DNA from: Margaritifera margaritifera
Taxonomy: Eukaryota; Mollusca; Bivalvia; Unionida; Margaritiferidae
Length of the DNA: 64,000 nucleotides
Assembly (NCBI GenBank): GCA_029931535.1
Contig: JAQPZY010001432.1
Location: 2,436,001 to 2,500,000 of the forward strand
Direction: 5' to 3'
A program made the translations under genes and the position numbers. Under the pieces are notes generated by a model. That model saw only the letters and a list, made by a program, of their open reading frames with translations, searched no databases and had not been told where the DNA came from. Below, piece after piece: positions 25,801 through 37,625 of the stretch. The number at the start of each line of letters is the position of its first letter. Positions within the stretch are counted from its first letter, which is position 1.

Positions 25801-27220
25801 AACCTTGGTAGGTAGGTAGGTAGTTGGTTCTCTACCCACCTTTGTTGCTTGTCAGTGTATACATTGTTTGTACTTGTAATAGACTGCTTGTATAGTTGCC
25901 TGATTCAGTGAATATTTTATGTTGAACAAAAATAGAACCAGTCTGTTCATGTACACATTTTAATGAATAATAGTTACAGAAAATATGCATTGAAAATATC
26001 TTTTTTAAAAATAAAGATCTAATTTGGGTTTTTTGCAGTTCAAAATTATTGATATGTTGCAATTTTATATTTAATGCCAGAACATCAGAACATGATGAAT
26101 TAGGTTTATCATGATAATTTATCATCGCCATTTCTTACTATATTCAGCATTTAAATTTAAATTTAAATTAATAATTAATTTTACATTTTTTTCCTTTTTT
26201 TAAAATGTATAACGTGTTATATATTAACATAATTTTTATAAAAAGGCCTATGTATGAAATTAAAGCATGTTGTATGTTATAATCCTTGACAAAACTCAAT
26301 GTCTGCATGGCAGCAACAATCTAGCATCAGCAGAAACTAACAAATGACTAGTATTCAAAAATAAAATGTATACACTGACAAATAGAATGATGGGTAGTAA
26401 AGAATGTATTACATGACAGTCGTCTCATGTAAATGGTACAGGTCACCCTGTAAAATGATAAAATGCTATTTTTGTCAACATTTTGTTCATGCATCTAGAT
26501 CTTTTAGTTTTTGGTTTGGTTGAAGCTACAGCAAGTCTAGAAAACTAAAGGATGGGGGGGGGGGAAATATAATAGTATATAGAACTGCTCAGTGGAAATA
26601 TGTTACGGGAGGTAACTATAGAAATGTATGTATGTAAATTGTGGTGATTTTGGAACATAACATGAAACAAAGAAAGATAAAATCATGGAAATACTTTATT
26701 TAAAAAAAGAAAACAAGGAAAAATGGTTGCTGGTAATTGAAATTTCGGTAATTTGTCAAAATATTGCAAGAAAAGCAACATTAAGAAATAGATGTTCAGT
26801 TTTCTAGCCTTGCATAGTTTTTAAATTTTGATTTGCAGAATACTATCACTGAGGGTTGTTACCAACAGCAGTTTACACAAAGCAAAAGCACAATTTTTAA
26901 ACTTTTTGTAATAAAGTGAGAATCATGCATTGGACTGAGAATGCCATGATTCTCATACTCTGGTTTTTTGTTATAGACAGAGGCACATTCACACATTTGT
27001 GTTCATTTCACATCTCAGCTGCAAGAGATATAGTTCAAAATTGTCCCCGGTCAACATTCTTCTCACAAGGGCAGGATGATGAAATAGTCTTGTATCACAT
27101 TTTGCAGTATGGGACCAATATGATGTTTTCTTCTCAAACTCTCCTGTGTCCTGGAGTGACAAGAAACTTGATATGTTGTCTCATTATGAATTATAATTAT
27201 TACAATTGTAGTTTATTACT
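25801..27220. other. Intron sequence, nothing firm recognised
   Basis: Contains a short (taggtagg)n patch near 25810, palindromic AT words near 26150 (aaatttaaatttaaatt) and a poly-G patch near 26555. No gene or complete repeat was recognised. Confidence 0.5.
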
Positions 27221-27475
27221 GTGAATTCACTGGGATTTGTTTTGTGTATGGTACCAATTTTCATGGATTTTGTGGTTGTTATAAACCACAAGTTTAAAGA
27301 CCCAATGAACAATGATTTTTTCTGTGGAAGCAATAGGACCCCTTACCTGATCCAGGAGTTTAAGTACAGTGTTCTTACCAGGCCTGTTGTGTCGATCACG
27401 TTTTGAATATTACATTTGGTAAGCGACAACCTTACAATCCTGCAATAACCTTGATTTCAGTAGCGACATTCCTAA

Positions 27476-27736
27476 TGGGGGCCCCAGATGACCAAGTGGT
27501 CTGAGGCGCTTGCCTTTACAAATCACTGACAGTCTCACCTCTGTCCACATTCAAGTCTTTGGCTCAGCCAATTTGGGTATGTGAGAAAGCTTGCCAGTAG
27601 CTTCCCATAGGTTGGTGGTTCTTCCCTGGGCTTTCCCGGGTTCTTCCTCCACCAGATATACTGGCTGCCATGTTTAGCCTATCATGTGCTGAAAAATGGC
27701 GTTAAGCCTACAACAACAACAACAACAACAACAATA
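27476..27736 (+). mobile_element. tRNA-derived SINE (family B), copy 1, with perfect target duplication
   Basis: The head gatgaccaagtggtctgagg with a degenerate B box (acattcaagtcttt) looks like a Leu/Ser-type tRNA. The body contains gggtatgtgagaaagcttgc and ttcttcctccacca. The tail ends in (caa)n. A 10-bp direct repeat acattcctaa flanks it (27466-27475 and 27737-27746). Other copies at 34784-35045 and 61735-61970. Confidence 0.85.
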
Positions 27737-27821
27737 ACATTCCTAACATGTAGACAGACTCAAGTAAACTGCCTCATTGGCATTTTATGTACTTTGTTCT
27801 TGTGCAGTTAGTAATTTTGAT

Positions 27822-28680
27822 ACACCTAGGCGGAGCATATCATGTTATGGTGTTTGTCCATTTATCTATCCATCCAGCAGTTCCCTTTCCAGTTCATTTC
27901 TTCTCAATAACTAAAGTTCTCCACTATCTACCATAACCAAACTTTTTAAGTTGCTTGCATTTGGGTTTAGGAAGAAACATATAGCAATTTTAGGCTCAAT
28001 AGGTCAGATGCCAAGATCACAGGGACTCAAAGAAAGAAAATTTTCCAGACAATAACTTGACATATATACCAGATACCTTCACCAAACTTTATAAATGTCT
28101 TACATTTGAGGTAAGAAAGACACCAGTTGATTTGGGGGCAAAAGATCAAAGGTCATGGTTACGTGGGCTCTAAGAATAAAAATGTTTTCCTTACAATATC
28201 TCAAGTCATTTATCACCTGCTTTGACCAAACTTTGTGGATGTGTTGTATTTGAGACAAGGAAGACACATATTCATTTCGTGTTCAAAAGGTCAAAGGTCA
28301 AGATCACAGTGACTTGAAGATAAAACTGCTCAAGTTCTGTATTATATGCCTTGAGTAAACTTTGTAGATGGCTTCCACTTGAGATAAGGAAGACACCTTT
28401 AATTTTGGGGTTAAAAGGTCAAAGCTCAAGGGCAGAGAGGCTTCAAGAAGGAAAACAGCTTCCATAAAATAACTCCAGTTATATGACTGAATTCTGAGGA
28501 TGGTTTGCATTTGATTTTGGGGTCAATAGATCAAAGTCAAGGTCACTAAGACTGAAAGAAGAAAATGGTTTCCCCAAAATAGCTTGAGTTCTGTGTCTTT
28601 TAGCTTCACCAAAGTTTGTGAATGGCTTGCATTTGAGACAAAGAAGACACCTTTTAATAAGGCAGAGCATATAATTTGGT
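27822..28680 (+). mobile_element. Pearl-like element, family 2, copy C
   Basis: Leader ctaggcggagcatatcatgt then tttgtccatttatctatcca. About six 125-bp units follow. One carries a perfect direct repeat of AGGTCA spaced by one base at 28288-28300. Confidence 0.7.
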
Positions 28681-29227
28681 ATTGCTAGGCAACATCACTT
28701 AGTGACAGTGACATGGTATATGAATTAAACAGGTACAATGTCTTTAGTACCCAAGTATCTGACTAATGAAAGAGTATTTTACACAAAAGAATTATAATAA
28801 TACTATTTACCACATGGCAGTGTATAATGTAGCAAACACATTTCTCTTGTTAAAACAAAAGCTGTTATTGTAATGATGAAATGAAGATGGCAAATTGATA
28901 AATGAAAGAATAGACATTCAGTTTCGGGTGTTGACTGGGCCTTGGCCATAGGAATAATTAACAGCAAGTTTTGTTCAAAATAATATCTAATATATCAGAA
29001 ATTGAAACAGCTAAAGGAATTTTAAACCAGTATGTTTTGTGTCCCCTAGTTTTTGGAGTTTACATTGAGAATATGATTCTAACCACATACTGAAAATGAA
29101 TGAAAAAGATCTTAAATATTCTTTGTACTTTCTAAAATGATGATATTTAATGAAATTAAAGACAAATTTATTTAAATTTGGACAAATAATTATTGGCAGA
29201 TAATTAAAAACACTTCCAACATTCACA
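28681..29227. other. Intron sequence, nothing recognised
   Basis: AT-rich intron without recognisable repeats or coding signal. Confidence 0.5.
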
Positions 29228-29720
29228 TCTATATGCCCCTACCACATCTATGGTGGGGGGCATATAGTGTTCGACATGTCCATCTGCCCTATCCCATCCC
29301 GTCCCATCACATCATGTCATTACACATAAAAAATTGTATTGTCCCTAAATAATTTGTGAAGGACATATGGATTGAAATCATTTGGTATAAGTCTTTACAT
29401 TGAGAAGACCTAGGTCATGTTAGATTTTAACCAATTTCAGGCAACTTTTATTTTTTAGTTATGACCCTTGTTTGACTGGAGTTTGGCAGTTGTTTGCCCT
29501 TCAGTTTCCACTTAGTAACTTTTTAATGACTTGATAGATTGAAACCAAATTTGATATTAGGTTTTATATTATGAAGACCTAGGTCTAGTTTGATATTTTA
29601 CTGTTTTCCTGCACATTTTAATGGAGTTATGGCTCTGGATGACTTGCAGCTGTGCCATTTCATTGCATCATATTTGCAAGGGGATCCATGGCATATGGAC
29701 ACATTTACGGTTTCCTACTT
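29228..29720. repeat. Pearl-like leader and core, family 5, copy B
   Basis: Begins with the palindrome atatgcccctaccacat / tggtggggggcatat, followed by tccatctgccctatccc. It then has units with atggattgaaatcatttggt, aagacctaggtc and atgacccttgtttgactgg. Confidence 0.55.
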
Positions 29721-32700
29721 GAAACAGATTATGCAAGCATACACTGACAGGAAGTTCACATATTATCAATTGTGAAAACAGCTGTTACTTCTGAAACAAA
29801 AAAGAAATAAAGTAAACAACAAGTCATACCTTTGAAAAAAACACATTGAAGTACAAACCAAGCTCACATGAGAGGAGAGAAGATACATTGAAAATAAGGA
29901 AGGTTAAAAAAAATTTTTTTTTTTTTTATTTAATAAAAACCATAGAGCTGATTCTGCACTTTTGTTTTTTAATACTGAACAAAGTATTTTGTTTACCTTT
30001 TCTTGATGGTCATGACAAGAAAATATTTAAAGGGTTGTTTATTTAAACTAATTGAGCTTCTGTGTGTATGTTTACTTTAAAAAAACAAAAGACTTGTGAA
30101 AGAAAAAACTTTTTTTTATGAAAGCAGTCATGGACTACATTTCATTGACTGGCTACATATGACAAACTGTCAGAAAATCCTGGGGAGAACCCTGAAGTAG
30201 CCACAAAAATTTAATCTTTTTCAAAACCATGAAAATTGATATCCACAAAAATAAATAAAATCACATTATTTCAAGATTTTTGTTCATAGTCTAATTTGAT
30301 GTCCCCCTTTCCAAGATAAATGATAGTATATAAGGTGATGTAAATTATTGATGTACCAGGTAGAAGATCATATTTGTTTACAGGGATATCTGTGTGCTTT
30401 TCTTTGCTTTTTCTTGATTTGCTTACCATGATTTGATTTCCTGGAAAAAAATCCTAGTGATAGGCATTCATAGATGAAATGATTTTTATTTTCAAAGCTT
30501 CTTTATATATTAAATGACTTTAGCTGCAAGCACCAGAGATCTTGGCTTAGTATTTCAGCATGTATGTGCAAAAAAAAGGAGTCAGTTTGATAATGCTAGT
30601 ACTAATGATATTACTGAAAACAGTGCAATACTTGCGAAGTTATGCAAGTTAGGGTGTCTGGTAGTTGCAGATTTATCAGTCATGGAAGCAAGTAGATACA
30701 AATTACTTCTGGTATCAAAAACCTGTTATGTCTCCTGTAGATTTGGTAGAACATGTATTAGCCCTAATAATCAGTCAGTATACACTCCAGTGCAAATTGG
30801 ATGACTTTGAAAACACTTTATATCTATTACTTGGTCAAGCATTTCTTGTAATAGTTAGCTCAGTTCTGTCCACATTCTATGATTAGTTATTTGTACAGTT
30901 ACATATCAATTATTCAGGGCATTAGAAGACATTAGTTATGTTTAGATAATAAACCTACATGTATATTGATTATGATGAGAATAAATTGGTGTGGGGTACA
31001 GATAAGTAAAATTAATAAACCTATTATTAACTGTATACAAGGGGACCACAACATTCACAATGCGACCATTTTAATCCAACTTTAATTGATTAGGCAATTC
31101 GTTTACTACACTGCCATAGATGGAAAGAGTTTATTAAATGTCATAGAAAATTTGACCTATTTATCTGACAGTAGGATCATTTGACATTTTCATTGGGAAG
31201 GATTTGAATTGAATTGAAGAATAGACCGTAATGCAGATTGTGTATTTGGTCTTATATTTAGTCAACATTGTCTTCCTGGTTTGATTTACACTGGAGTTTG
31301 TGTATACATTTAGATATATGGTTCCCCTCCTGCTTAAGTAGTCATCAGCATGTGCCATTATATAGCCAGTAGGCCCAAGTGTTAGCATAATTAATTAAAT
31401 AATAATTCAAAATAGTTAATTTGTATGTTTTTGTTAAAATACAGTTTACCTTTAAATAGATTGTACAACATAGAATAATTCAAATAAAGAGCTTAGAATT
31501 TGTACATGTATGCATTTTCAGGTAGAAGTCATCAAAGGTGCAAACATGTCTGTGTAATATCGGCTATGTTATCAATGTGTATCATTGTTTCTTTTATGAT
31601 AGCATGGCTTCTCTTGATTGAAACATAAATATAAGAAAATTTTCAACATATCTTTGCACACTAACTTTCTCAAGAACAGAAAACAATTCATAACTTTTTT
31701 TTACATTATGTAAAATAGAACCTCTATATAATGGCAGACCTTGTCCATGATTTTACTTTAGGCTTTTTCTGGTAAGTGGCAATATTTTATTTACTTAAGA
31801 CTTTCCAAACATCCAGCTTTACAGTTTTCTTGAATTTCTCTGCAGTATTCATGGAAGGATTTGTAATGTGCTATTTGCTATACATCTTTGGTCTTAAAAT
31901 AAAAAAGGCACTTTAGAAAGAATTTCAGCTGCAGATTTGGAGGGGGCTTCAGCTGTAAACCTGCCCCCCCCCCCCAAAAAAAAAAATATACACATTTTAG
32001 TGGAAAGAAATATGGCCATTTGTTTTAAAAAGCAAAACAAACCGCCCACTTCTAAAATTGAACCCTTCTGAGAAAAAATGTAGATCTGCCCATGTATTTT
32101 ATATCTCATCGAACGCGAAGGACCTACAAGAGTAAAGTCTTTACATTATAAAGTAATACCTGTTTTAATGGACACCTGATTTAGACAGACAACTGCTTGT
32201 AACAGATTTTCATGTTTAGTGCAGTGGTTGAAGCACACTGTCTTGTGGACTGGGTTTTGATGCACACTTTATGCGTGATGAAATGTCTATCATTGGCCAT
32301 CAATGATATTTCAGATTTCATTATTTTAGTGTGGATTTCTGGACCACCTCCAACGCCACTGCACACCTCCATCTCTGCCTTTAGGTGTATCTGATATAAG
32401 TCTTTATAGCTTGCTGTGAAGGTAAAGTAAAAGGAATACTGATTTTACATGAGCAGTATCTCTCTTCTTTAATAAGTTTAATTTATCTGACATTGACTTC
32501 TAATATGATAATTATGCTATTCGAATACAATTAAACTTGCTTATCCTACATATCAGGATTTCTGGAGGGATTGGTTTGTGTTTGATTTAAGAGAACATAC
32601 ATTTTATGTCTGTATCCTATTTTATCTTTAATCAGACAGTGTTGACCCTCTTACTACGAACATTTTTAATGGAGTGCCTTTGATTTGTTCATAATGTAGG

Positions 32701-34214
32701 TAGATGCAGTATATTGCCTATTCCAGGTAAATGTTAGGTGTATACTAGGAATTAAGTGCTTAATTTGAAGTGATTTCAGTTGGTTCTTTATACACACCAT
32801 TTTCTGTCCATTAGGCAGGATAGAACAAGTCTTCTTGTAGTTACAGTATATCAACCATGGCAAGATCAGATGGTCAGCTTGATAAATCTATTAAGAAATA
32901 TGGGGTGGGCTTTTTATCAGACAAAGCTATCCTTAGTAAATATCTAGTCTTAGCCTAAGATATGGCATCATGTTTTAATTGAAAGATGGTATATGGCATT
33001 ACAGCACAAACATATCTTTGCTGTAGTTCATTGGTTGGTGTACATAGTAAAAACAAACCTGGCAAGTCATAGGTATATATTGGAATTAACTTGTTAGGCT
33101 TAATGAATACAATTAAAGTCTGTTGAAGAAATCGGTACATAGATACTATATTTGATATATTTATGTCAGTGATTGCCGAACTAAAAAAAAGATTGTAGTA
33201 ACATTTCAGAAGATTTACAGCAATACTCTGTTATTAGCAGCTATTTGTATTGTTCAGGGAGAAGGTACTACAAGATTTTAAAATCTCTCTTACAAGTAGT
33301 TTTTACACAGAGTTTAAATGGTGTTCGGAGGTAGAAACTAAACTTTTTGTTATGGGCAATATGCTCAAATTGTTCATTCATAAAGTGGATTGTATTGATT
33401 CCTTATGTATCAAGGATATACTATGATGGCATGAATAATTATCATTTTCTTCTCTACTGACAGAGACTAGTATTGAAGGAAACTAGTAGTCTGTATTAAA
33501 GTACACTGATACTGACTGACACTATTACAACAGCCAAGTCTTTGCATTTTGTTTACTGCAGATACTAATTAGGAACAGTTGTACATGTCTTGAATAAAGA
33601 TAATGGAATAAGCAGCAATCATTAAAGATTGACTCAAATGGATGAGCTTGAACAAGCTTCAGATTGGTGTTATCTATCCCAAAAATTTGCCAAAACATTG
33701 GATTGTAAAGATGTTTAACCATTATGTTTCAAAGATCCATGAGTAATGATGAAATGATAAAAACTCTATTTTGTCTGAAGACAAAATTGTGAACCAAAAT
33801 TTCATAGGAGTTTTGTTTCGCATGTTCATGTGACAGACGGAAAAAATAAAAAGATAATAAGCACGCGTTCAAAGGTCATCAAATTAATTTGATGATGAAA
33901 AGAACAGATATCAGTTTTCTTTGAACTAAACAGGATTGAAACCTTGCATCCAAATCTGTGGATTACTAACATTACTTAAGGATACATAAGGAAATAATAT
34001 GGAATGAAGACATGAATTTTCAGATTGAACAACAATTGTGACCATTTAAAGTTGCTGGATTGGAATTCAAGTTAATATTGGGATTCATAACCAGATTTTT
34101 TTTGTCATCACATGACCTTCATTTGAAACAAGGGCATACATAGAAATATGGGATGATTTGTAAACATGGGTGCTGTGGTGATTGTACAGGTTTGTAGTTG
34201 GCCTGTCTTTAATA
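29721..34214. other. Intron sequence, nothing recognised
   Basis: About 4.5 kb of AT-rich intron. It contains a poly-C/poly-A junction at 31962-31986. A right half of the 16420-type MITE lies near 30225-30265 (catgaaaattgatatccac). No exon, RNA gene or complete element was recognised. Confidence 0.5.
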
Positions 34215-34672
34215 TACTGTATTTAGCAGTGTATAATGATCACCCAGGTGCAGACAGCACAGACTTAGATCTGACATAGCATAATGTGTTGTCATATCAG
34301 GGTCTATACTGTTTTTTTTTTTAATTATGAATTCAAACAAACAGCACAGGTCTAGAATTGTCATAGCATAATGTGTTGTCATATCAGGGTCTATACTATT
34401 TATTTTAATTATGATTTCAAACAAACAGCACATTTCTAGAATTGTCATAGCATAATGTGTTGTCATATCAGGGTCTATACTATTTATTTTAATTATGATT
34501 TCAAACAAACAGCACAGGTCTAGAATTGACATAGCATAATGTGTTGTCATATCAGGGTCTATACTGTTTATTTTAATTTTGATTTCAAACAAACTACACA
34601 GACCTTGATCTCCTGGCACATTATGTAATGGCATATATGGGTCTATGCTGTTCACAGTCAAGTATATGTAAT
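34215..34672. repeat. Tandem array derived from the palindromic MITE (~95-bp units, 4-5 copies)
   Basis: Starts tactgtatttagcagtgtat. Units then repeat the block tcatagcataatgtgttgtc, atatcagggtctatac, and a spacer ttaattatgatttcaaacaa. The block is one hairpin B half of the double-palindrome MITE, and the last unit (accttgatctcctggcacat) is closest to the parent. Confidence 0.75.
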
Positions 34673-34783
34673 ATGTATTTTGACCATGGGTAGGGCCAGA
34701 TTATAGAACTTGAAAGATTCTGCTTTTACTCATGGCTGTACCTACCTGCTTCAGAATACCGCAGACCAGTAGTTTACCCGCTT

Positions 34784-35045
34784 GGGGGGGGGGGGGGGCC
34801 CAAGTGGACTAAGGTGCTCACCTTTACAGTTCACTCATGTGTCACCTCTGTCCATGTGGGTTCAAGTCTCGAGCTGGCCAATGTGGGTATGTGAGAAAGC
34901 TTGCCAATAGCTTCCTGTGGGTCAGTGGTTCTTCCCGGGGTCTTCCCATTTTCTTCCTCCACCAAACATACTGGCTGCCATGTATTGTATAACCTATTAT
35001 GTGCTGAAAAATGGCATTGGACCCACAAAAAAACAAACCAAGCAA
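34784..35045 (+). mobile_element. tRNA-derived SINE (family B), copy 2
   Basis: Poly-G start (34785-34798), head caagtggactaaggtgctca and B box ggttcaagtctc at 34859-34870. The body contains gggtatgtgagaaagcttgc and ttcttcctccacca, and the end atggcattggac is followed by an A-rich tail. Confidence 0.85.
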
Positions 35046-35096
35046 ACCAGTCCCACCTGGGAATATTATAGACCTGGAACTGACATACAGTACATG

Positions 35097-36000
35097 TCCA
35101 CCACAACAGCCATCGTTAAAATCTTATCGCCACTCCTCCAAAATGAAAAGTCAAATCAGCATGGGGTTTTCACCAGAAGACATTTAACAATGTCTAGTTG
35201 GTTCTAATTGAAGCTGCACTAGCTCAGTTGGAAGAGCATCAGACTCATAATCCAGGTTTTGTGGGTTCAATACCTGCCCATGCCAGCCTGTTCAGCTACT
35301 TCATGTGTCCTTGGGAAAGGCACTTAGCTATCATTTCCTCAGCATAATATAGCCAGTAATATGTTAAAAGTGCATAAAAAAACCAACAAAACCAAAAACC
35401 TAAATGAAAATGGTGCCAATCTGACCTTAAATATGGCCACCATGTGGCCATGTTTAAAATCCTTTTGTCATTACTTCTCCTCAGCAGATGGTCTTATCAT
35501 CATGGGGTTTTCACTAAAAGACTTCTTATGTTCATCCTAAATGAAAATGGTGCAGATATGACATCCAATATGGCCACCACATTGAATATGTTCTTACAGC
35601 TACTCCTCCTGAATGGAAAGTCATATAGACGTGGGCTTTTCTCCAGAAAACTTCTTATGATGTCTAGTTGGTCCTAAAAGAAATGGATCTTGATCTGACT
35701 TCTAACATGGCCACCATGATGGCCATATTGAAAATCTTGTTGTGGTTATTCCTCCTAGATGGATGGTCATATCGACATGGGCTTTTCACTCAAAGATTTC
35801 TTACAATGTCTAGCTCGTCCTAATGAAAATAGTGCCAATCTGACATCCAACATGGCTGCCATCTTGAGAATCTTGTTATCGCTGTTTGTCCTAAATGGAA
35901 AGTCGTATCAACATGGGGTTATCACCAGAAGGCTTCTTATGGTGTCTAGTTGGTTCTAAATGAAAATGGTGCAAATCTGGCATTGAATATGGCAACCATG
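35097..36000 (+). mobile_element. Pearl-like element, family 3 (about 145-bp tandem core), copy A
   Basis: Units contain aaatgaaaatggtgccaatc, aatatggccaccat, cttgaaaatcttgttat.gct, ggtttttcac..aagacttctt and a gatgtctagttggtcct motif. The array is interrupted by a SINE at 35213-35400. Small open frames within it belong to the repeat and are not genes. Confidence 0.7.
35213..35400 (+). mobile_element. tRNA-derived SINE (family A), copy 2, inside the family 3 array
   Basis: Head gctgcactagctcagttgga (A box), anticodon-like CAT in gactcataatcc, and B box gggttcaatacc at 35263-35274. Tail tgtgtccttgggaaaggcac. Imperfect direct repeats (ctaattgaa and ctaaatgaa) at both sides may be its target duplication. 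Confidence 0.8.
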
Positions 36001-36519
36001 GTGTGGCTGATACACTTCAGACCAAATCATTTTCACTGTTGTTTGAATTAACTTTTGGAACTATTCCATCGTGCAAAGGGACATCAGATGTTGTAGAATT
36101 TCAATTTTGCACTGGTCTTAGTACTCAAGATGATACAGCTGTGATCATACCTTGCTTATCTTATCTGATCAAGCATAAATTGTCACTGAGATGTAATCAA
36201 TGATTTGCATGCCTTAATAAATACATTATACACATTTGTCAAAGATCAGAGGATTTATATAATAATATTTATTTCAGTATTACATAAGTGTTCAGGTACT
36301 TTATTTAATTAGTTGTTGAGTTAGATTTATTGCATTTAGAAGAGATAATAGCCATATATAACGTAAAGTTAGAAACAAGCTGTTAAATTGGTAAAAGAAT
36401 ATATTTTTTGGCACATGTTCACATTATTTGACAGCAGGATTGTATGCTAAATATGTATGTACATTTATATAGATATTACACACATATCCAAGCAGTCTCT
36501 TTTCAAAAAGACATATATT

Positions 36520-36615
36520 CGAGATACCTTCACCAAACTTTGTAAATGGCTTACATTTCAGGTAAGAAAGACACAAATTGATTTGGGGTCAAAAAGTCAA
36601 AGGTCATGGTCACAT
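36520..36615 (+). repeat. Single unit of pearl-like family 2
   Basis: One unit: ccttcaccaaactttgtaaa ... ggtaagaaagacac ... gtcaaaaagtcaaaggtcatgg. It runs straight into a truncated palindromic MITE. Confidence 0.65.
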
Positions 36616-36855
36616 AATGTACCGGCAGATCAGGGTCTATGTTGTTTGTTCTACTGCAAACTGCATAGACCCAGATCTGCCAGTACATTATGTGACAGCA
36701 GATCTGCGTCTATGCAGTTTGCAGTTGGTATCTGATTATATGCAACTATATACGATATGTCAAATCCAACTGCAATTAACACCCCCCTGATCTGCGGGCA
36801 GATCTAGATCTATGCTGTTTGCACTTGGATCCGACTTAAATACAAGTACATACGA
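36612..36855. repeat. Truncated palindromic MITE copies
   Basis: 36612-36757 holds half of hairpin B, then a complete hairpin A (about 36655-36722) and an end tgcaactatatacgat. 36783-36855 is another half copy (gatctatgctgtttgcactt ... acatacgat). Confidence 0.7.
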
Positions 36856-36872
36856 TTCTGTATTGGAAGATG

Positions 36873-37008
36873 TACCGTATATACTTGCATATAATACAGG
36901 TCCAAATGCAAACAGCATAGACCCTGATCTGCCGTTGCATAATGCACCGGCAGATCTGGGTCTATGCAGTTTGCAGTTGGTATCGGCTTATACACGAATA
37001 TAATATAC
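36873..37008. repeat. Palindromic MITE with a single hybrid hairpin
   Basis: Has both terminal repeats (taccgtatatac and the matching cacgaatata end) but only one palindrome. The left arm (gcaaacagcatagaccctga) is hairpin B type, and the right arm (agatctgggtctatgcagtt) is hairpin A type. Confidence 0.75.
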
Positions 37009-37009
37009 A

Positions 37010-37201
37010 TCTAACTGAAAGCAGCACAACACAGGTCTGCCATTGCATAATGTGCTGAAAGATCAGAGTCTGTGCCAATTGATGCAAATTGTATGTGAAA
37101 TTAAGAACATAGATCCTGATCTGCTGGAACATTTCATGACAACAGGTCTGGGTCTGCAATATTCTCACTTGGGGGAAGGTTATACATGGGCAAATACAGT
37201 A
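37010..37201. repeat. Old double-palindrome MITE copy
   Basis: Two diverged hairpin remnants (ctgccattgcataatgtgct and catagatcctgatctgct) with an end gcaaatacagta. Confidence 0.55.
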
Positions 37202-37625
37202 ATCAGTTTGACCTCAGCATGAATTAATTACGAATAGTTTGGTCTGTGCTGTATTGGAGTTCAAACATTCAGATTCGGTCTGTATACAAATGGGAAGAAG
37301 TGTTGGAGTCTTCTTAACCAATCAATTTTCTAAATTTAGAACCATATACATGCTGAACATTATGAATAAGGTGTGAAGTATTTGGAACCAAAGTAAATAC
37401 AATAATTATGATTAAAAAGTTCTACCCTGTGTTGCAGTAGGATATCCTAAGTGAGTTCTGTTTTTGTTGTGAATCACTTTAAATTTATGGGTATCAGATT
37501 TCATGGTTTGGTTAAATGATGCATATTTGTGGATACTTAATTTTGTGGATTTCTCACTTTAAAAACAAAAAACAAACTAATATTAAGTGACCATTTGTTA
37601 TCGCTCAGAAAGATTATACTGTCAT

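Noticed and set aside
34209..34661. 150-codon minus-strand frame with repeated NSIDPDMTTHYAM
   Set aside because: It is produced by the tandem palindromic MITE units. Similar peptides appear wherever the element occurs (194-400, 36810-37010, 41335-41562, 47149-47403).
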